From Comamonadaceae bacterium (GTDB lineage: Bacteria > Pseudomonadota > Gammaproteobacteria > Burkholderiales > Burkholderiaceae_C): a stretch of 64,000 nt of DNA. This document shows, piece after piece, positions 27,547 through 36,524 of the stretch. Each line of letters begins with the position of its first letter. The stretch's first letter is position 1. The notes beneath the pieces were generated by a model, which saw only the letters and a list, made by a program, of their open reading frames with translations, had not been told where the DNA came from and did not search any database. The position numbers were made by a program, and so were the translations under genes. The stretch spans positions 39,236-103,235 of the forward strand of contig CANBRM010000001.1 in NCBI GenBank assembly GCA_947371915.1. Direction: 5' to 3'.

Positions 27547-28521
27547 ATGACGTCCCTCAACCTCGATCCCCGTCAACGCGCCATGCTGGCCGAGATGCAT
27601 GTGCGCGTCTGGGCGCCTGCGTGGGAGCCTGATTTGGTGGCGGAGCCGCATGCGGCTGTATCAATGGACCAAAACGCGGATCCTGCTTTTGGCGCATCAC
27701 CCGTTGCGCTTGGGGTTGCTTCGCCTCTGGCCCATGGCACGTTGGCTAACTCGTCCTCGACGTTTGCCGATGCGGCCGACCTGGCTCTGCAAGCCGTCAG
27801 CGCAGCCAGTGCGGCCCGTTCCCCTGTGTCCGTGCCATCACCCCGTACCGCAATGGCTGCGCCCGTCATCATCCAGCGCCCTGATGGCTTGGACCAAATG
27901 GACTGGCCCACTTTGCAAGCCACCGTCGAGAGCTGCCAAGCGTGCAGCCTCTGGGGCACCCGCAAAAACACGGTGTTTGGCGTGGGCGGCCCGATGCAAG
28001 AAGGCCAAGCCCCCAAGGTTGATTGGCTCATCGTGGGCGAGACCCCTGGCGAAGCGGAAGACGCGCAGGGCGAGCCCTTTGTGGGCGCAGCGGGCGAACT
28101 GCTCGACAACATGCTGCGTGCCTGCGGCCAATCGCGCACCGGTCCTTTAAAAGGCGCAGCGCCCGATGCGGGTGGGGTGTTCATCACCAACGTGCTCAAG
28201 TGCAGCCCACCGGGCAACCGCAACCCCAAGCGCGAAGAGGCGGCGCAATGCACGCCGTATTTGCAACAACAAGTGGCCTTGCTCAAACCCAAAGTCATCG
28301 TGGCCATGGGCCGTGTGGCCATTCAAGCTTTGCTGCAAGACACCGTGCCCGAGCTAGACACCACGCCTCTGGGCAAGCTGCGCGGCCAAGTGCGGCGTTA
28401 CCAAGGCGTGCCGGTGGTGGTGACCTATCACCCTGCCTATGTGCTGCGTAACTTGCCCGAAAAATCCAAGGTGTGGGCCGATTTGTGTTTGGCCATGGCG
28501 CAGATCAGCGATCAGTCTTAA
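27547..28521 (+). CDS. Uracil-DNA glycosylase, family 4 type
   Basis: DNA repair enzyme removing uracil, 324 aa. The catalytic region is in the C-terminal 210 residues: GETPGEAEDAQGEPFVGAAG, NVLKCSPPGNRNP and the HPAYVLRN motif. Cysteines in ESCQACSLW and KCSPP could hold the 4Fe-4S cluster of this family. The N-terminal 110 residues are an Ala/Ser-rich extension that may be unstructured. Third gene of tsaB-rimI-udg. Confidence 0.9.
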   Translation: MTSLNLDPRQRAMLAEMHVRVWAPAWEPDLVAEPHAAVSMDQNADPAFGASPVALGVASPLAHGTLANSSSTFADAADLALQAVSAASAARSPVSVPSPRTAMAAPVIIQRPDGLDQMDWPTLQATVESCQACSLWGTRKNTVFGVGGPMQEGQAPKVDWLIVGETPGEAEDAQGEPFVGAAGELLDNMLRACGQSRTGPLKGAAPDAGGVFITNVLKCSPPGNRNPKREEAAQCTPYLQQQVALLKPKVIVAMGRVAIQALLQDTVPELDTTPLGKLRGQVRRYQGVPVVVTYHPAYVLRNLPEKSKVWADLCLAMAQISDQS

Positions 28522-28530
28522 AGCGACTGC

Positions 28531-28551
28531 GCCCCTCGCCAAGGCAGGGGC
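28531..28551. terminator. Hairpin between convergent glycosylase and EamA genes
   Basis: GCCCCT (28531-28536) pairs with AGGGGC (28546-28551), with an inner GCC/GGC pair and one bulged C. The T-run is weak. Likely a modest bidirectional terminator. Confidence 0.5.
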
Positions 28552-28558
28552 ACAAGGT

Positions 28559-29518
28559 TTAGGCCGTTGCTTTTGCCGGCCACAGCACCGAGGCAATGGC
28601 CACCACCATCAACGCGACGGCGGTCCAGTCTTGCCAGTGCAGCACCTCGCCCAACCACCACGCGCCGCTGAACACACCCAGCACGGGAATGAACATCACA
28701 CTTAAGGTGGACGCCACCGGTGGCAGGCCGCGGGCTAGCGTCAGCCAAGCGGCTTGCGCAAAGGCAAACACACCTACTGCGTTGTAGGCAATGGCCCACG
28801 CGGTGCTGGCGCCAGGCATCTGCCAGCGGTCTTGTTCGGTGGCCACGCTCAAAACAATCATCAGCAACGTGGTGAGCGTGGTCATCCAAAACGCGATGGT
28901 CAGCGTGGGCACGGGCATCGGGGTGTGACGCAAGCGCTGTGTGCCGTAAGCCCAAGTAGCTGCGGCGACCAACACCATCAGCACCCCCACAGGTTGACCG
29001 GCAAAGTGTGTCAACTCATTCCACAGCAACAACAAAACGCCCACGGCTGCCGCCACCACGCCCAGCCATTGGCGGGGTCGCAGTGGCGCCTTGAACCACC
29101 ACACGCCGCACATGGCCGAAAAAATAGGCATGGTGTAGCCCAAGATCGCGGCCCGTCCACTGGACAGCAAGGGCAGCGCCAAGATCACCAAGATGTGCCA
29201 CACAAACATGTTGAACACCGCCAACACCAGCAACTCGCGCCAATGCGTGCGCGGAATGCGAAACGGCACCTTCATCACCACCAGCGCCAAGCCCAGCAAG
29301 GGCAAGCCCGCGATCATCGACAAGCTGCGAAAGGTGAGCGGTGGAAAGCCCGTCACGCCCAGCTTCATGATGGGCCAGTTCAGACCCCAGACCACGGTCA
29401 GTGCGATCAACGTCCACAGCTGGCGGCGCGTCAGCAGCGGCAGGCGTGCTCCCGTGTTGGGTGTGGGTGTGGGTGTGGCCTGCGGGGCCGGTGTGTGCTG
29501 CGCATTCATGGGTGGCAT
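28559..29518 (-). CDS. EamA/DMT-superfamily transporter
   Basis: Inner-membrane exporter, 319 aa, ten hydrophobic helices in two EamA repeats. The N-terminal 30 residues before the first helix are Pro/Thr-rich (TPAPQATPTPTPNTG). Helix motifs such as TVVWGLNWPIMKLGV and YGTQRLRHTP are typical of DMT members. Substrate unknown; metabolite or amino-acid export is the usual role. An alternative ATG lies at 29509. Divergent from pyrF. Confidence 0.88.
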   Translation of the reverse strand: MPPMNAQHTPAPQATPTPTPNTGARLPLLTRRQLWTLIALTVVWGLNWPIMKLGVTGFPPLTFRSLSMIAGLPLLGLALVVMKVPFRIPRTHWRELLVLAVFNMFVWHILVILALPLLSSGRAAILGYTMPIFSAMCGVWWFKAPLRPRQWLGVVAAAVGVLLLLWNELTHFAGQPVGVLMVLVAAATWAYGTQRLRHTPMPVPTLTIAFWMTTLTTLLMIVLSVATEQDRWQMPGASTAWAIAYNAVGVFAFAQAAWLTLARGLPPVASTLSVMFIPVLGVFSGAWWLGEVLHWQDWTAVALMVVAIASVLWPAKATA

Positions 29519-29541
29519 GGTAAGGCTTCTAAAATCCCCGC

Positions 29542-30384
29542 ATGACCTTCCTTGACATGCTTAAGGGCGCCGAGCGCCAAAACGCCTCCATGCTTTGCGT
29601 GGGCCTTGACCCAGAACCGACCAAGTTTCCTGACCGCATCAAGGGCGACTCGAACAAGATTTACGACTTCTGCGCAGCCATCGTCGACGCCACGGCTGAC
29701 TTGGTGAACAGCTTCAAGCCCCAAATCGCCTACTTCGCCGCACACCGTGCCGAAGGCCAGTTGGAGCGTTTGATGGAACACATGCGACGTGTCGCGCCTC
29801 ATGTGCCCATCATCTTGGATGCCAAGCGCGGTGACATTGGCAGCACCGCCGAGCAATACGCCATCGAAGCCTTCGAGCGCTACGGTGCAGACGCCGTCAC
29901 CCTCTCGCCCTTCATGGGCTGGGACTCGGTGGCGCCCTATTTGAAGTACCACGGCAAAGGCGCGTTCTTGCTGTGCCGCACCTCCAACCCCGGCGGTGAC
30001 GACCTGCAAAACCAACGCCTCGCCTCGGTCGACGGCCAGCCCTTGCTGTACGAGCACATCGCCAAATTGGCCCAAGGTCCATGGAACTTGAATGGCCAAC
30101 TGGGCTTGGTGGTGGGTGCGACTTACCCCAAAGAAATTGAGCGTGTGCGTGAATTGGCCCCGACCTTGCCGTTGTTGATTCCTGGCGTGGGTGCACAGGG
30201 GGGTGATGCAGTGGCCACTGTGAAAGCGGGCTTGCGTGTGGCCAACGGCAACACCACAGGCCCCATCATCGTCAACTCCTCGCGTGCGATTTTGTATGCG
30301 TCAAAAGGTGACGACTTTGCCGAGGCTGCGCGCCGTGTGGCCTTGCAGACGCGTGAGACCTTGCAGGCGGCTGCGCGCGCGTAA
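29542..30384 (+). CDS. pyrF: Orotidine 5'-phosphate decarboxylase
   Basis: Last step of UMP synthesis, 280 aa, the type 2 (longer) form common in betaproteobacteria. The active-site string is [16 protein letters not shown] with the Lys-Asp pair, preceded by [12 protein letters not shown] and followed by [20 protein letters not shown] that may be the -10 lies 13 nt before the ATG (29530-29535). Confidence 0.96.
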   Translation: MTFLDMLKGAERQNASMLCVGLDPEPTKFPDRIKGDSNKIYDFCAAIVDATADLVNSFKPQIAYFAAHRAEGQLERLMEHMRRVAPHVPIILDAKRGDIGSTAEQYAIEAFERYGADAVTLSPFMGWDSVAPYLKYHGKGAFLLCRTSNPGGDDLQNQRLASVDGQPLLYEHIAKLAQGPWNLNGQLGLVVGATYPKEIERVRELAPTLPLLIPGVGAQGGDAVATVKAGLRVANGNTTGPIIVNSSRAILYASKGDDFAEAARRVALQTRETLQAAARA

Positions 30385-30422
30385 GTTCGGGCACTCGCAA
30401 TCCAAGTTCATCAGGAGCAAAC

Positions 30423-30857
30423 ATGGCTTTGAATGTGGAACACCTTAACCGCAAGGTCGCCACGTTAGAGCAGGCCTTGTTGGCCATTGCGCAACACCCA
30501 GCTGCGCCTGATAACGTGTTGTTTGACCTGTATCGCAACGCGGCCATCAAGAGCTTTGAGCTGTCGCTAGAAACGGCGGGCAAGCTCCTGCGTAAAGCGC
30601 TGAAAGCTTTTGAAGCCTCGCCTCGCAGCGTGGATGGGTTGGTATTCAACGACGTGCTGCGCTACGCCGGCAAACATGGCGTGCTCACCCATGCCGAGGT
30701 AGAGCGCTGGTTGGCCTACCGCGCCAATCGCAACAGCACCGCGCACGACTATGGCGAAGGCTTTGCCAACGACACGCTGCAACTCTTGCCCACTTACTTG
30801 CAAGACGTTCGCGCCTTGGCCGTTGCGCTGCAAAAGGTGTTTGATGCCAGCGCTTGA
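30423..30857 (+). CDS. HepT-like HEPN toxin / nucleotidyltransferase substrate-binding protein
   Basis: 144 aa, all-helical. RNSTAHDY (R103, H108, Y110) matches the RX4HXY motif of HEPN toxins of the HepT type, which are ribonucleases neutralised when the Tyr is adenylylated by MntA. The same fold is annotated as the HI0074 substrate-binding family. An AGGAG site precedes the ATG. The nucleotidyltransferase gene overlaps its 3' end by 14 nt. Whether this particular copy is toxic is not known. Confidence 0.82.
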   Translation: MALNVEHLNRKVATLEQALLAIAQHPAAPDNVLFDLYRNAAIKSFELSLETAGKLLRKALKAFEASPRSVDGLVFNDVLRYAGKHGVLTHAEVERWLAYRANRNSTAHDYGEGFANDTLQLLPTYLQDVRALAVALQKVFDASA

Positions 30858-31167
30858 GCTGGCTGCGCTCGATTTGCCCGAGCGCCATCGCAGCACGCTG
30901 CAAACGCTGTTGGCCAAGCACGTTCCGCAGGCCCAAGTTTGGGCTTATGGCAGTCGTGTGAACGGCAATGCCCACGAAGGCAGCGACCTCGACTTGGTGC
31001 TGCGGAACCCCGCCAATCTAACCCAAGACGTGCCCGGCTGGTTCGAACTGAAAGAAGCCCTGCAAGCCAGTAACCTGCCCATGCTGGTGGACGTGCATTT
31101 GTGGTCGCGACTGCCGCAGGCCTTTCACGCGAATATTGAGGCGGCTTATGTGGTTTTGCCGTGTTGA
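30844..31167 (+). CDS. MntA-like minimal nucleotidyltransferase (antitoxin)
   Basis: 107 aa. YGSRVNGNAHEGSDLDLVL shows a perfect GSX10DXD catalytic motif (G36-S37, D48-x-D50) of the MNT family. A third acidic residue is in VDVHLW. Expected to AMPylate the partner HEPN protein, which it follows with a 14-nt overlap. Together they form a type VII-like TA module. Convergent with the BrnA gene. Confidence 0.84.
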   Translation: MPALELAALDLPERHRSTLQTLLAKHVPQAQVWAYGSRVNGNAHEGSDLDLVLRNPANLTQDVPGWFELKEALQASNLPMLVDVHLWSRLPQAFHANIEAAYVVLPC

Positions 31168-31188
31168 TGTGAAGCGCCGCTAAGGGCT

Positions 31189-31488
31189 TTAAGTGATGCT
31201 GGGGTGCTCGTTGATGAACTGACGTAGCGCTGCGTCAATTCGCGTTTGCCAGCCGCCGCCGCTGGCTTTGAAATGGTCAATCACCTCGGATGACAGGCGA
31301 ATGCCTACACGTACCTTGGTTGCATCTGCTTTGGGCCGCCCGCGTGGCGCGAGCAAAGCCTGCGCTCGCGCCTGACTGAACAGACTAGGTAGAACCTCAT
31401 GCGCTGGCCGCGCCTGAGCAAAGTCTTGCGCTGTCCAGGCAGGGTTGTCAGTGTCGGGGCTTTGCGGCTGAATTTTGCGTTTGCTCAT
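31189..31488 (-). CDS. BrnA-family antitoxin
   Basis: 99 aa from the ATG at 31488. The C-terminal half (VRVGIRLSSEVIDHFKASG, then WQTRIDAALRQFI) is the ribbon-helix-helix DNA-binding domain of BrnA, and the N-terminal half (TDNPAWTAQDFAQARPAHEVLP) is the toxin-binding arm. Overlaps the toxin gene by 41 nt. It is expected to bind the palindrome at 31747-31766. Confidence 0.88.
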   Translation of the reverse strand: MSKRKIQPQSPDTDNPAWTAQDFAQARPAHEVLPSLFSQARAQALLAPRGRPKADATKVRVGIRLSSEVIDHFKASGGGWQTRIDAALRQFINEHPSIT

Positions 31489-31747
31489 AGTTTTTGACCT
31501 CTCGGGAATTGGCTTTGCGAAGGCTGATGACATGAACTTTGTCGTCTCGCGGTGTAAACACCACCGCATGAAGCCGCCCCTCAATGAGACCAAGTCCAAA
31601 GAAACGGCGTTCGCCGTAATCCTTGCGCGTGTCCTCGCGTAATAAAGCGGAATCCCATTCCATGCGGGCCACAACCGTGAAGGGCAAGCCACGTTCTACG
31701 TCATTGCGGTCACTTTTGATTGGATCAAAGCTGATGTCTTGATTCAT
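31448..31747 (-). CDS. BrnT-family toxin ribonuclease
   Basis: 99 aa, RelE-fold ribonuclease of the BrnTA type II module. The sequence ISFDPIKSDRNDVERGLPF, ARMEWDSALLREDTRKDYGERRF, and VISLRKANSREVKNYEQ follows the family over its full length. Toxin precedes antitoxin, as usual in BrnTA. The start codon is at 31747, inside the operator palindrome; there is no visible ribosome site, so leaderless or atypical initiation is possible. Confidence 0.88.
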   Translation of the reverse strand: MNQDISFDPIKSDRNDVERGLPFTVVARMEWDSALLREDTRKDYGERRFFGLGLIEGRLHAVVFTPRDDKVHVISLRKANSREVKNYEQTQNSAAKPRH

Positions 31748-31766
31748 TTATTGTGGCCACAATAAA
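31747..31766. promoter_or_regulatory. BrnTA operator palindrome
   Basis: Perfect 20-bp palindrome made of TTTATTGTGG and its complement, overlapping the first base of the toxin start codon and the -10 of the predicted promoter. This is where BrnA autorepression is expected. Confidence 0.75.
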
Positions 31767-31778
31767 GGCATCTGTCAA
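31750..31778 (-). promoter_or_regulatory. Predicted brnT promoter
   Basis: On the minus strand, -35 TTGACA (31773-31778, perfect) and -10 CACAAT (31750-31755) with a 17-nt spacer. A normal start 6-8 nt past the -10 would fall at the ATG, implying a leaderless mRNA or a different transcription start. Confidence 0.55.
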
Positions 31779-31948
31779 ATTTTTTAGATGGCTCATCAAT
31801 TGAATTTTTCTAAGCAATTATTCGTATATTAAATGGGAGGGTAAATGATTGCATGGGGCAAGATCAATAAAAAATATTCATCCGCTGGCAGCACCCATGA
31901 TGGACCTTGCAACTTTTTTTCAGGCGACGCTACAACTCAGCAGCGTAT

Positions 31949-31977
31949 GGTTCCCCCGTTTATGCGGGAATAGACCC
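31949..31977 (+). repeat. Solitary CRISPR type I-E repeat-like sequence
   Basis: A 29-nt sequence beginning GGTTCCCCCG and ending GGGAATAGACCC, with CCCG/CGGG inverted arms around a 6-nt centre. Length, C- and G-rich arms and the ATAGACC tail are those of type I-E repeats. No second copy lies 60-62 bp away on either side and no cas gene is nearby, so this could be a relic or chance. Confidence 0.35.
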
Positions 31978-32085
31978 AGCGTGCTGTGATCCGTGATGGT
32001 TCTTCATATTCAGGTTTAAATCGCCATCTTCAATCCTGTCATTTCGGCGCCAGCCTCTCTCCCAACCTCCTGTTAGCCTTTCCCC

Positions 32086-32808
32086 ATGATCGACCTCTAC
32101 ACCGCCGCCACGCCCAATGGGCACAAAGTCTCCATCGCGCTTGAAGAGCTGGCGCTGCCCTACACGCTCAAGGTGCTCGACCTGTCCAAGGGCGAGCAAA
32201 AGCAGCCTGACTTTTTGGCCATCTGCCCCAATGGCCGCATCCCCGCCATCGTGGACCGCGAGGCCGATGACTTTGCGGTGTTCGAGTCTGGCGCTTGCCT
32301 GATTTACCTCGCCGAAAAAACCGGCCAGCTCATGCCCACCGATGCCAAGGGCCGCTCGCGTGTGCAGCAGTGGCTCATGTTCCAGATGGGCGGCATCGGG
32401 CCGATGATGGGGCAGGCCAATGTGTTCTTTCGCTACTTTCCGGAAAAGATCCAGCCCGCGATTGACCGCTACCAAGGCGAGAGCAAGCGCCTGTTCACGG
32501 TGCTCGACAGCCACCTGAAGGACCACGAGTACCTGGCGGGCGATTACTCGATTGCCGACATTGCCAACTGGGCCTGGGTGCGCACGCACCGTTGGTCGGG
32601 CGTCGAAGTGGAAGATTTGCCGCACCTCAAGCGTTGGCTCGATGCGATCCGCCAGCGCCCGGCCGTGTTGCGTGGCATCGAAGCGCCACCGTCGCGCATC
32701 AACCTGACCAAAGACGGCGACGATGCCGCCAAGAAGTTTTCAGAAGAAGCCCGCAAGATGGTCGAGATGGGACAAAACCAGAACACGCCCAACAAGGACA
32801 AGCCATGA
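32086..32808 (+). CDS. Glutathione S-transferase family protein (YfcG/YghU-like)
   Basis: 240 aa cytosolic thioredoxin-fold plus helical GST. N-terminal [33 protein letters not shown] with the cis-Pro, [13 protein letters not shown] (the Glu-Ser glutathione-binding pair) and C-terminal [14 protein letters not shown]. The TPNG and SGA features suggest the disulfide-reductase-like YfcG/YghU group. The next GST gene overlaps by 4 nt (ATGA). Confidence 0.9.
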   Translation: MIDLYTAATPNGHKVSIALEELALPYTLKVLDLSKGEQKQPDFLAICPNGRIPAIVDREADDFAVFESGACLIYLAEKTGQLMPTDAKGRSRVQQWLMFQMGGIGPMMGQANVFFRYFPEKIQPAIDRYQGESKRLFTVLDSHLKDHEYLAGDYSIADIANWAWVRTHRWSGVEVEDLPHLKRWLDAIRQRPAVLRGIEAPPSRINLTKDGDDAAKKFSEEARKMVEMGQNQNTPNKDKP

Positions 32809-33425
32809 AGCTTTACACCGCCCACCGCGCCCCCAGCCCTCGCCGCGTGCTGATGTTCCTGGTCGAGAAAAACATCACCGGCATCGAGATGGTCAACATG
32901 GACTTGAACGGTGGCGAGCACCGTCAGCCCGAGTACCTGGCCAAAAGCCCGTTGGCCAAAGTGCCCGCGCTGGAGCTGGATGATGGTCGTGTGATCACCG
33001 AGACGCGGGCGATTTGCACCTTGCTCGAAGGCCGCTACCCCGAGCCCAACCTGATGGGTGTGGACGGCGACGAGCGCGGCTTCATTGAGATGGCCGACCG
33101 GCAAGTGGAGCTGTATTTGCTGGGCGGCATCGCCAACGCGATCCGCCACAGCCACCCGGGTTTGGCCGCTTTAGAAAAGCCCCAGTTCCCCGAGTTCGGC
33201 CGTTCACAGGCCGAGAAGGTGCGCGATGTGGCGCGGGGTTTTGACGTGCGCCTGCAAAGCCAGCCTTGGATCGCGGGCGAGCGCTTCACCATTGCCGACA
33301 TCACCGCGTTTTGTGCTTTAGAGTTTGCACGCGGCTTGATGAAGTTCGTGCCCGGCGACGAGGGCATGCATGCCTTGCAGGCGTGGCGCGACCGCATGAA
33401 CGATCGGCCAAGCGCCAAGGTGTGA
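32805..33425 (+). CDS. Glutathione S-transferase family protein
   Basis: 206 aa. N-terminal [21 protein letters not shown], then [27 protein letters not shown], and a C-terminal helical domain with [14 protein letters not shown]. Translation is coupled to the upstream GST by an ATGA overlap. Its last 189 nt have a second, 91%-identical copy 3.4 kb downstream (36610-36798), where only the 3' end survives. Confidence 0.9.
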   Translation: MKLYTAHRAPSPRRVLMFLVEKNITGIEMVNMDLNGGEHRQPEYLAKSPLAKVPALELDDGRVITETRAICTLLEGRYPEPNLMGVDGDERGFIEMADRQVELYLLGGIANAIRHSHPGLAALEKPQFPEFGRSQAEKVRDVARGFDVRLQSQPWIAGERFTIADITAFCALEFARGLMKFVPGDEGMHALQAWRDRMNDRPSAKV

Positions 33426-33462
33426 TGGGCTGAAGACACCTAGCCACTACAACTAGAACAGC

Positions 33463-33483
33463 AGCTCCACTGCAGGAGCTTTC
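33463..33483 (+). terminator. Weak hairpin after the GST pair
   Basis: AGCTCC (33463-33468) / GGAGCT (33475-33480), 6-nt loop, followed by TTTC-type sequence. Lies between convergent GST and DUF3857 genes. Short stem and short T-run make it a marginal terminator. Confidence 0.4.
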
Positions 33484-33519
33484 ACGCGCCAAAATTTCGA
33501 GATGGGCAGCTGTGCCCCA

Positions 33520-36411
33520 TCAACGCTTAGACAAGCGATCCAGTTCGCGCCGAGCCAAGTTGTACTCGATGAATTCCAGTACGCCAGTGGCCAAACTTCG
33601 CTCTAACCAGCGTTGCGCCTGAGCTGTATTTCGCTCCAGTAAGGCCTTTTGTGAGGCAAAGAAATAAAGTTCGCATTCTCGGCCGGCTTGTTCAGACTTG
33701 TCAGCAGAAGCTGTGACCTCGACATCTTTGAGACTCTGTTCACCGCGCAATAGACGCAGTACAGGTTGGGGCCAGACAGACTTTTCGTTGCGGTGGATAA
33801 ACTCATTTGTAGCTTCCCGCCCATCTTGCCCTTGGGCTTGTAGAGATAAAAAGAGCCAGATTGCACGGTAGCTTCGTTCAAGCTCGTTGTTCCCTCCATC
33901 GCGAAGCAATATGCGAAGGTCTTCGCTGGCTCCCGCGAAATCGCCGCTCATGTAACGTGCAATGGCGCGGGTATAGCGAGGGGCTGTGCTGTTCGGGGAC
34001 AACTTTAAAGCTTCTTTTGCCGCACTTTGGGCGCGTACATCCTGACCACTCATCAGTGCATTCATGGCTAAGCCAGCTTGGGCCTCGCTGGAGGTCGAAT
34101 CAAGTTGTATCGCTGTCTCGAAAGCTTCCAGCGCGGCCTTGGATTGACCCAAATGATCCAAGTGTTCTCCTCGCTCAGTCTGCATCTGCGCCGTCAATTT
34201 GGGAGACAGGCGCTTGCCCGCCAAGATGCTGTCCAGGGCCAGAAGCTCGTAATGGGCATTGGCCTGAACCTTGGTGCTGGTTTTGATCTGTCCACCGCGT
34301 AGGCGCTCGGCTAAAGTTTTTTCAGCACTTCGAAATTCTTCAAACCCTTGAGTTGCCAAGGTGGGCATGCTTAAACGCGTGGCCATGCGCGGCCAAAGCT
34401 TTTGCAGGGCATCACGGTAACGAGTCCACTGAGCAGCTTCGATGCGTTCGGTCCGAAAGGACAGCTCTGCATTGAATTCACCAAAGTGCTTGGCTCCTCT
34501 GTTTCGCAAGCGCAGATCGAAGAATTCATTGTTTTCCACAAATGGCGTCTCAGTCTCACGCCCATAGGCTTGTTCATCGAATTCGAATCGCACAGTATGT
34601 CGATAAATGCCAGGTAAATTCACGTTCAATGCTTGCTGACGCGGCGTCATGTCGGGCAACCGCAGAGGAGACATCACGGAATACAAGACAACATCGGTTG
34701 TCATCACGCCCTTGTTGAGTAGCTGCCATATTTCATTTGGATTCGCCTGCAGACGTTGGGTGATGCGCATGGCATTTCGACCCGGAAGCTCCTCCACTTG
34801 TACAGCTCCCTGTCGCTGATAAGCAGGGTATGCCTTGGCCAAATCGCCAATCACAATGGCCTCAAAAGCTTCGGTCGTTTGACTGGCTCGTGCCATGCGC
34901 AGGTTCTCAGCCACTTCTCCAAAATAGATTGCTTCAGAGACCAGTTCACCCTGGCCGGCAATCTGATGAAAACGGAAGACATCACGCACTTCGACGCGGA
35001 GTTGTCCGTGTGATGACGGTGTATTGACAAGTGCATTTTCGCTTGCTCGCGCCATCAATGCGGGGCTCAAACCTGACACCGTGCGGTCACGCACGGGCCC
35101 GGATTGTAAGGATCGGGTGGCATCAAGCCAAAGCCAGCCATCTTGCTGTTTGATGGCCACAATGGCGTGATCGAAGTCCAGTGGGCTGGGCAGCCGCTTG
35201 CCTACACTTTGTCGGAGTGTGGTGGAGACAAGGGCTGGTACGGCCTCGATCCCCAGTTGATTCAGCAGATTCACGAGGAGTGCCGATTTGTCTTTACAGT
35301 CGCCGAAACGTTGGCGCATCACCTGACTGGCGCTGGCAGGTCGATGTGAGGATGCGCCGATTTCTGTCCCGAAATAACGCACTTCTTTTTGAACGAAATC
35401 CAGAGCCATTTCAATTCGGCGCCCAGGGTCGGTGGTGGCAGCTCTGATCTCAGCGACTTTGGCATGCAGGGGTTCGCGGTCATTCAGAGCGGGAGTGAAT
35501 TGACGTTCTGCCCAGACAGCGACCTCAGCCCAGCTTTGGAATTCGCTCCATTCGAGCAAATCGGTGAAGTCATCCTCAGGTGGTAGCAGGGGGTCGTGAC
35601 GCCATTGCGGAACTGCACGGCGACGGAACACGGTTTCACGCAAGCCATCCGGGCGGATTTGCTCACTGAACTCCACTCCAGCTGCGGTCGCGCGATGTCG
35701 GATTTTGCGATCAGGGGGTGCCAACAATCGGCTTTGTGCCAGACCCGCAGGACCATGAGATGATATGAGCCATTGCAGATCAACAAAACGGCCTTCGAAG
35801 ACGGGGTTATCGCCACTCAATGAGGCCGCCCACTCAACCCTGTCACCTACACGAGTGTCCTCCAAGACGATGGAGGCGGTCAATCGTCCATCAACGATCT
35901 GGCGTTCAAGTTTAGATTCGCGCTGCAATAATTTAACTGCCTTACGGTCTAGTCGGTCCAGCTTTTTACCGTTACGCCAGATGGCCAGCTCATGCAGGCT
36001 TAAGCGCTGATAGCTGGGGTCGAAGATCAACTCAATTTGCGAACCAGCCTCTAATCCGGCACTGCTCGTGATTTGTCGCACCACCCTTTCAAAGCGCACC
36101 GTGTCACCAGCGCCAATACGGGTCTGCGCATCCATCAGCAACGTTTGTACAGGAGATGCAGGAAGTTCAGGCAAATCAGCCAGGTCCACAGGCTTGACCC
36201 AACTTGGTTGGGCAGTAATGTTAAATGGGGTTTCAGTGGCCACACCGACTGGCTTGGTTGCTACACGCGGCGTTGAATTGGATTTAGTCACAGAGGTTTG
36301 TGCCATGACCCAAGGAGTGCACAGGCTCAAGCAGAACACAAAAATCAGACTGCTGATACGCAATCGACCGGCGAGGAAATTTGTGTCTGCGTACTGATGC
36401 TTTCTGTTCAT
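33520..36411 (-). CDS. DUF3857 / transglutaminase-like / TPR exported protein
   Basis: 963 aa from the ATG at 36411, which has AAGGGAG seven bases upstream (the TTG at 36417 is discarded). A signal sequence (SSLIFVFCLSLCTPWVMAQ) leads to a DUF3857 domain (about 90-300), then a transglutaminase-like domain with Cys in RFGDCKDKSALL, His in DFDHAIVAI and Asp in WLWLDATRS, so the Cys-His-Asp triad is intact. The C-terminus has TPR-like repeats (HLGQSKAALEAFETAIQLD, then SEAQAGLAMNALMSGQ). Family proteins are periplasmic or outer-membrane associated with unknown targets. AT-rich upstream DNA and flanking GST-tail copies suggest it arrived by transfer. Confidence 0.88.
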   Translation of the reverse strand: MNRKHQYADTNFLAGRLRISSLIFVFCLSLCTPWVMAQTSVTKSNSTPRVATKPVGVATETPFNITAQPSWVKPVDLADLPELPASPVQTLLMDAQTRIGAGDTVRFERVVRQITSSAGLEAGSQIELIFDPSYQRLSLHELAIWRNGKKLDRLDRKAVKLLQRESKLERQIVDGRLTASIVLEDTRVGDRVEWAASLSGDNPVFEGRFVDLQWLISSHGPAGLAQSRLLAPPDRKIRHRATAAGVEFSEQIRPDGLRETVFRRRAVPQWRHDPLLPPEDDFTDLLEWSEFQSWAEVAVWAERQFTPALNDREPLHAKVAEIRAATTDPGRRIEMALDFVQKEVRYFGTEIGASSHRPASASQVMRQRFGDCKDKSALLVNLLNQLGIEAVPALVSTTLRQSVGKRLPSPLDFDHAIVAIKQQDGWLWLDATRSLQSGPVRDRTVSGLSPALMARASENALVNTPSSHGQLRVEVRDVFRFHQIAGQGELVSEAIYFGEVAENLRMARASQTTEAFEAIVIGDLAKAYPAYQRQGAVQVEELPGRNAMRITQRLQANPNEIWQLLNKGVMTTDVVLYSVMSPLRLPDMTPRQQALNVNLPGIYRHTVRFEFDEQAYGRETETPFVENNEFFDLRLRNRGAKHFGEFNAELSFRTERIEAAQWTRYRDALQKLWPRMATRLSMPTLATQGFEEFRSAEKTLAERLRGGQIKTSTKVQANAHYELLALDSILAGKRLSPKLTAQMQTERGEHLDHLGQSKAALEAFETAIQLDSTSSEAQAGLAMNALMSGQDVRAQSAAKEALKLSPNSTAPRYTRAIARYMSGDFAGASEDLRILLRDGGNNELERSYRAIWLFLSLQAQGQDGREATNEFIHRNEKSVWPQPVLRLLRGEQSLKDVEVTASADKSEQAGRECELYFFASQKALLERNTAQAQRWLERSLATGVLEFIEYNLARRELDRLSKR

Positions 36412-36502
36412 GTTCAAACTCCCTTAGCGGCAAGCAATGATAGTCGTGTGATCATTGGCTCTAAGAAGTTTTTGAATTTTTTGGATGTATTTATTTGTAC
36501 AT

Positions 36503-36524
36503 ATATAAACTTAAAGGTTTATAT
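36503..36524. promoter_or_regulatory. AT-rich inverted repeat upstream of the DUF3857 gene
   Basis: ATATAAAC (36503-36510) / GTTTATAT (36517-36524) with a 6-nt loop, in an unusually AT-rich stretch (36460-36540) that should contain the promoter of the minus-strand DUF3857 gene. Function is not known. Confidence 0.4.

Larger units (their letters stand above)
31748..32085. other. 338-bp gap between BrnTA and the GST gene
   Basis: Holds the BrnTA promoter/operator at its left end, then an AT-rich stretch (about 31778-31885) without a convincing reading frame, then the CRISPR-repeat-like 29-mer at 31949-31977. No tRNA or transposon end was recognised. The composition differs from neighbouring genes, as for other accessory DNA. 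Confidence 0.6.

Noticed and set aside
31949-31977. CRISPR array
   Set aside because: Only one repeat-like unit; kept as a solitary repeat, not as an array.
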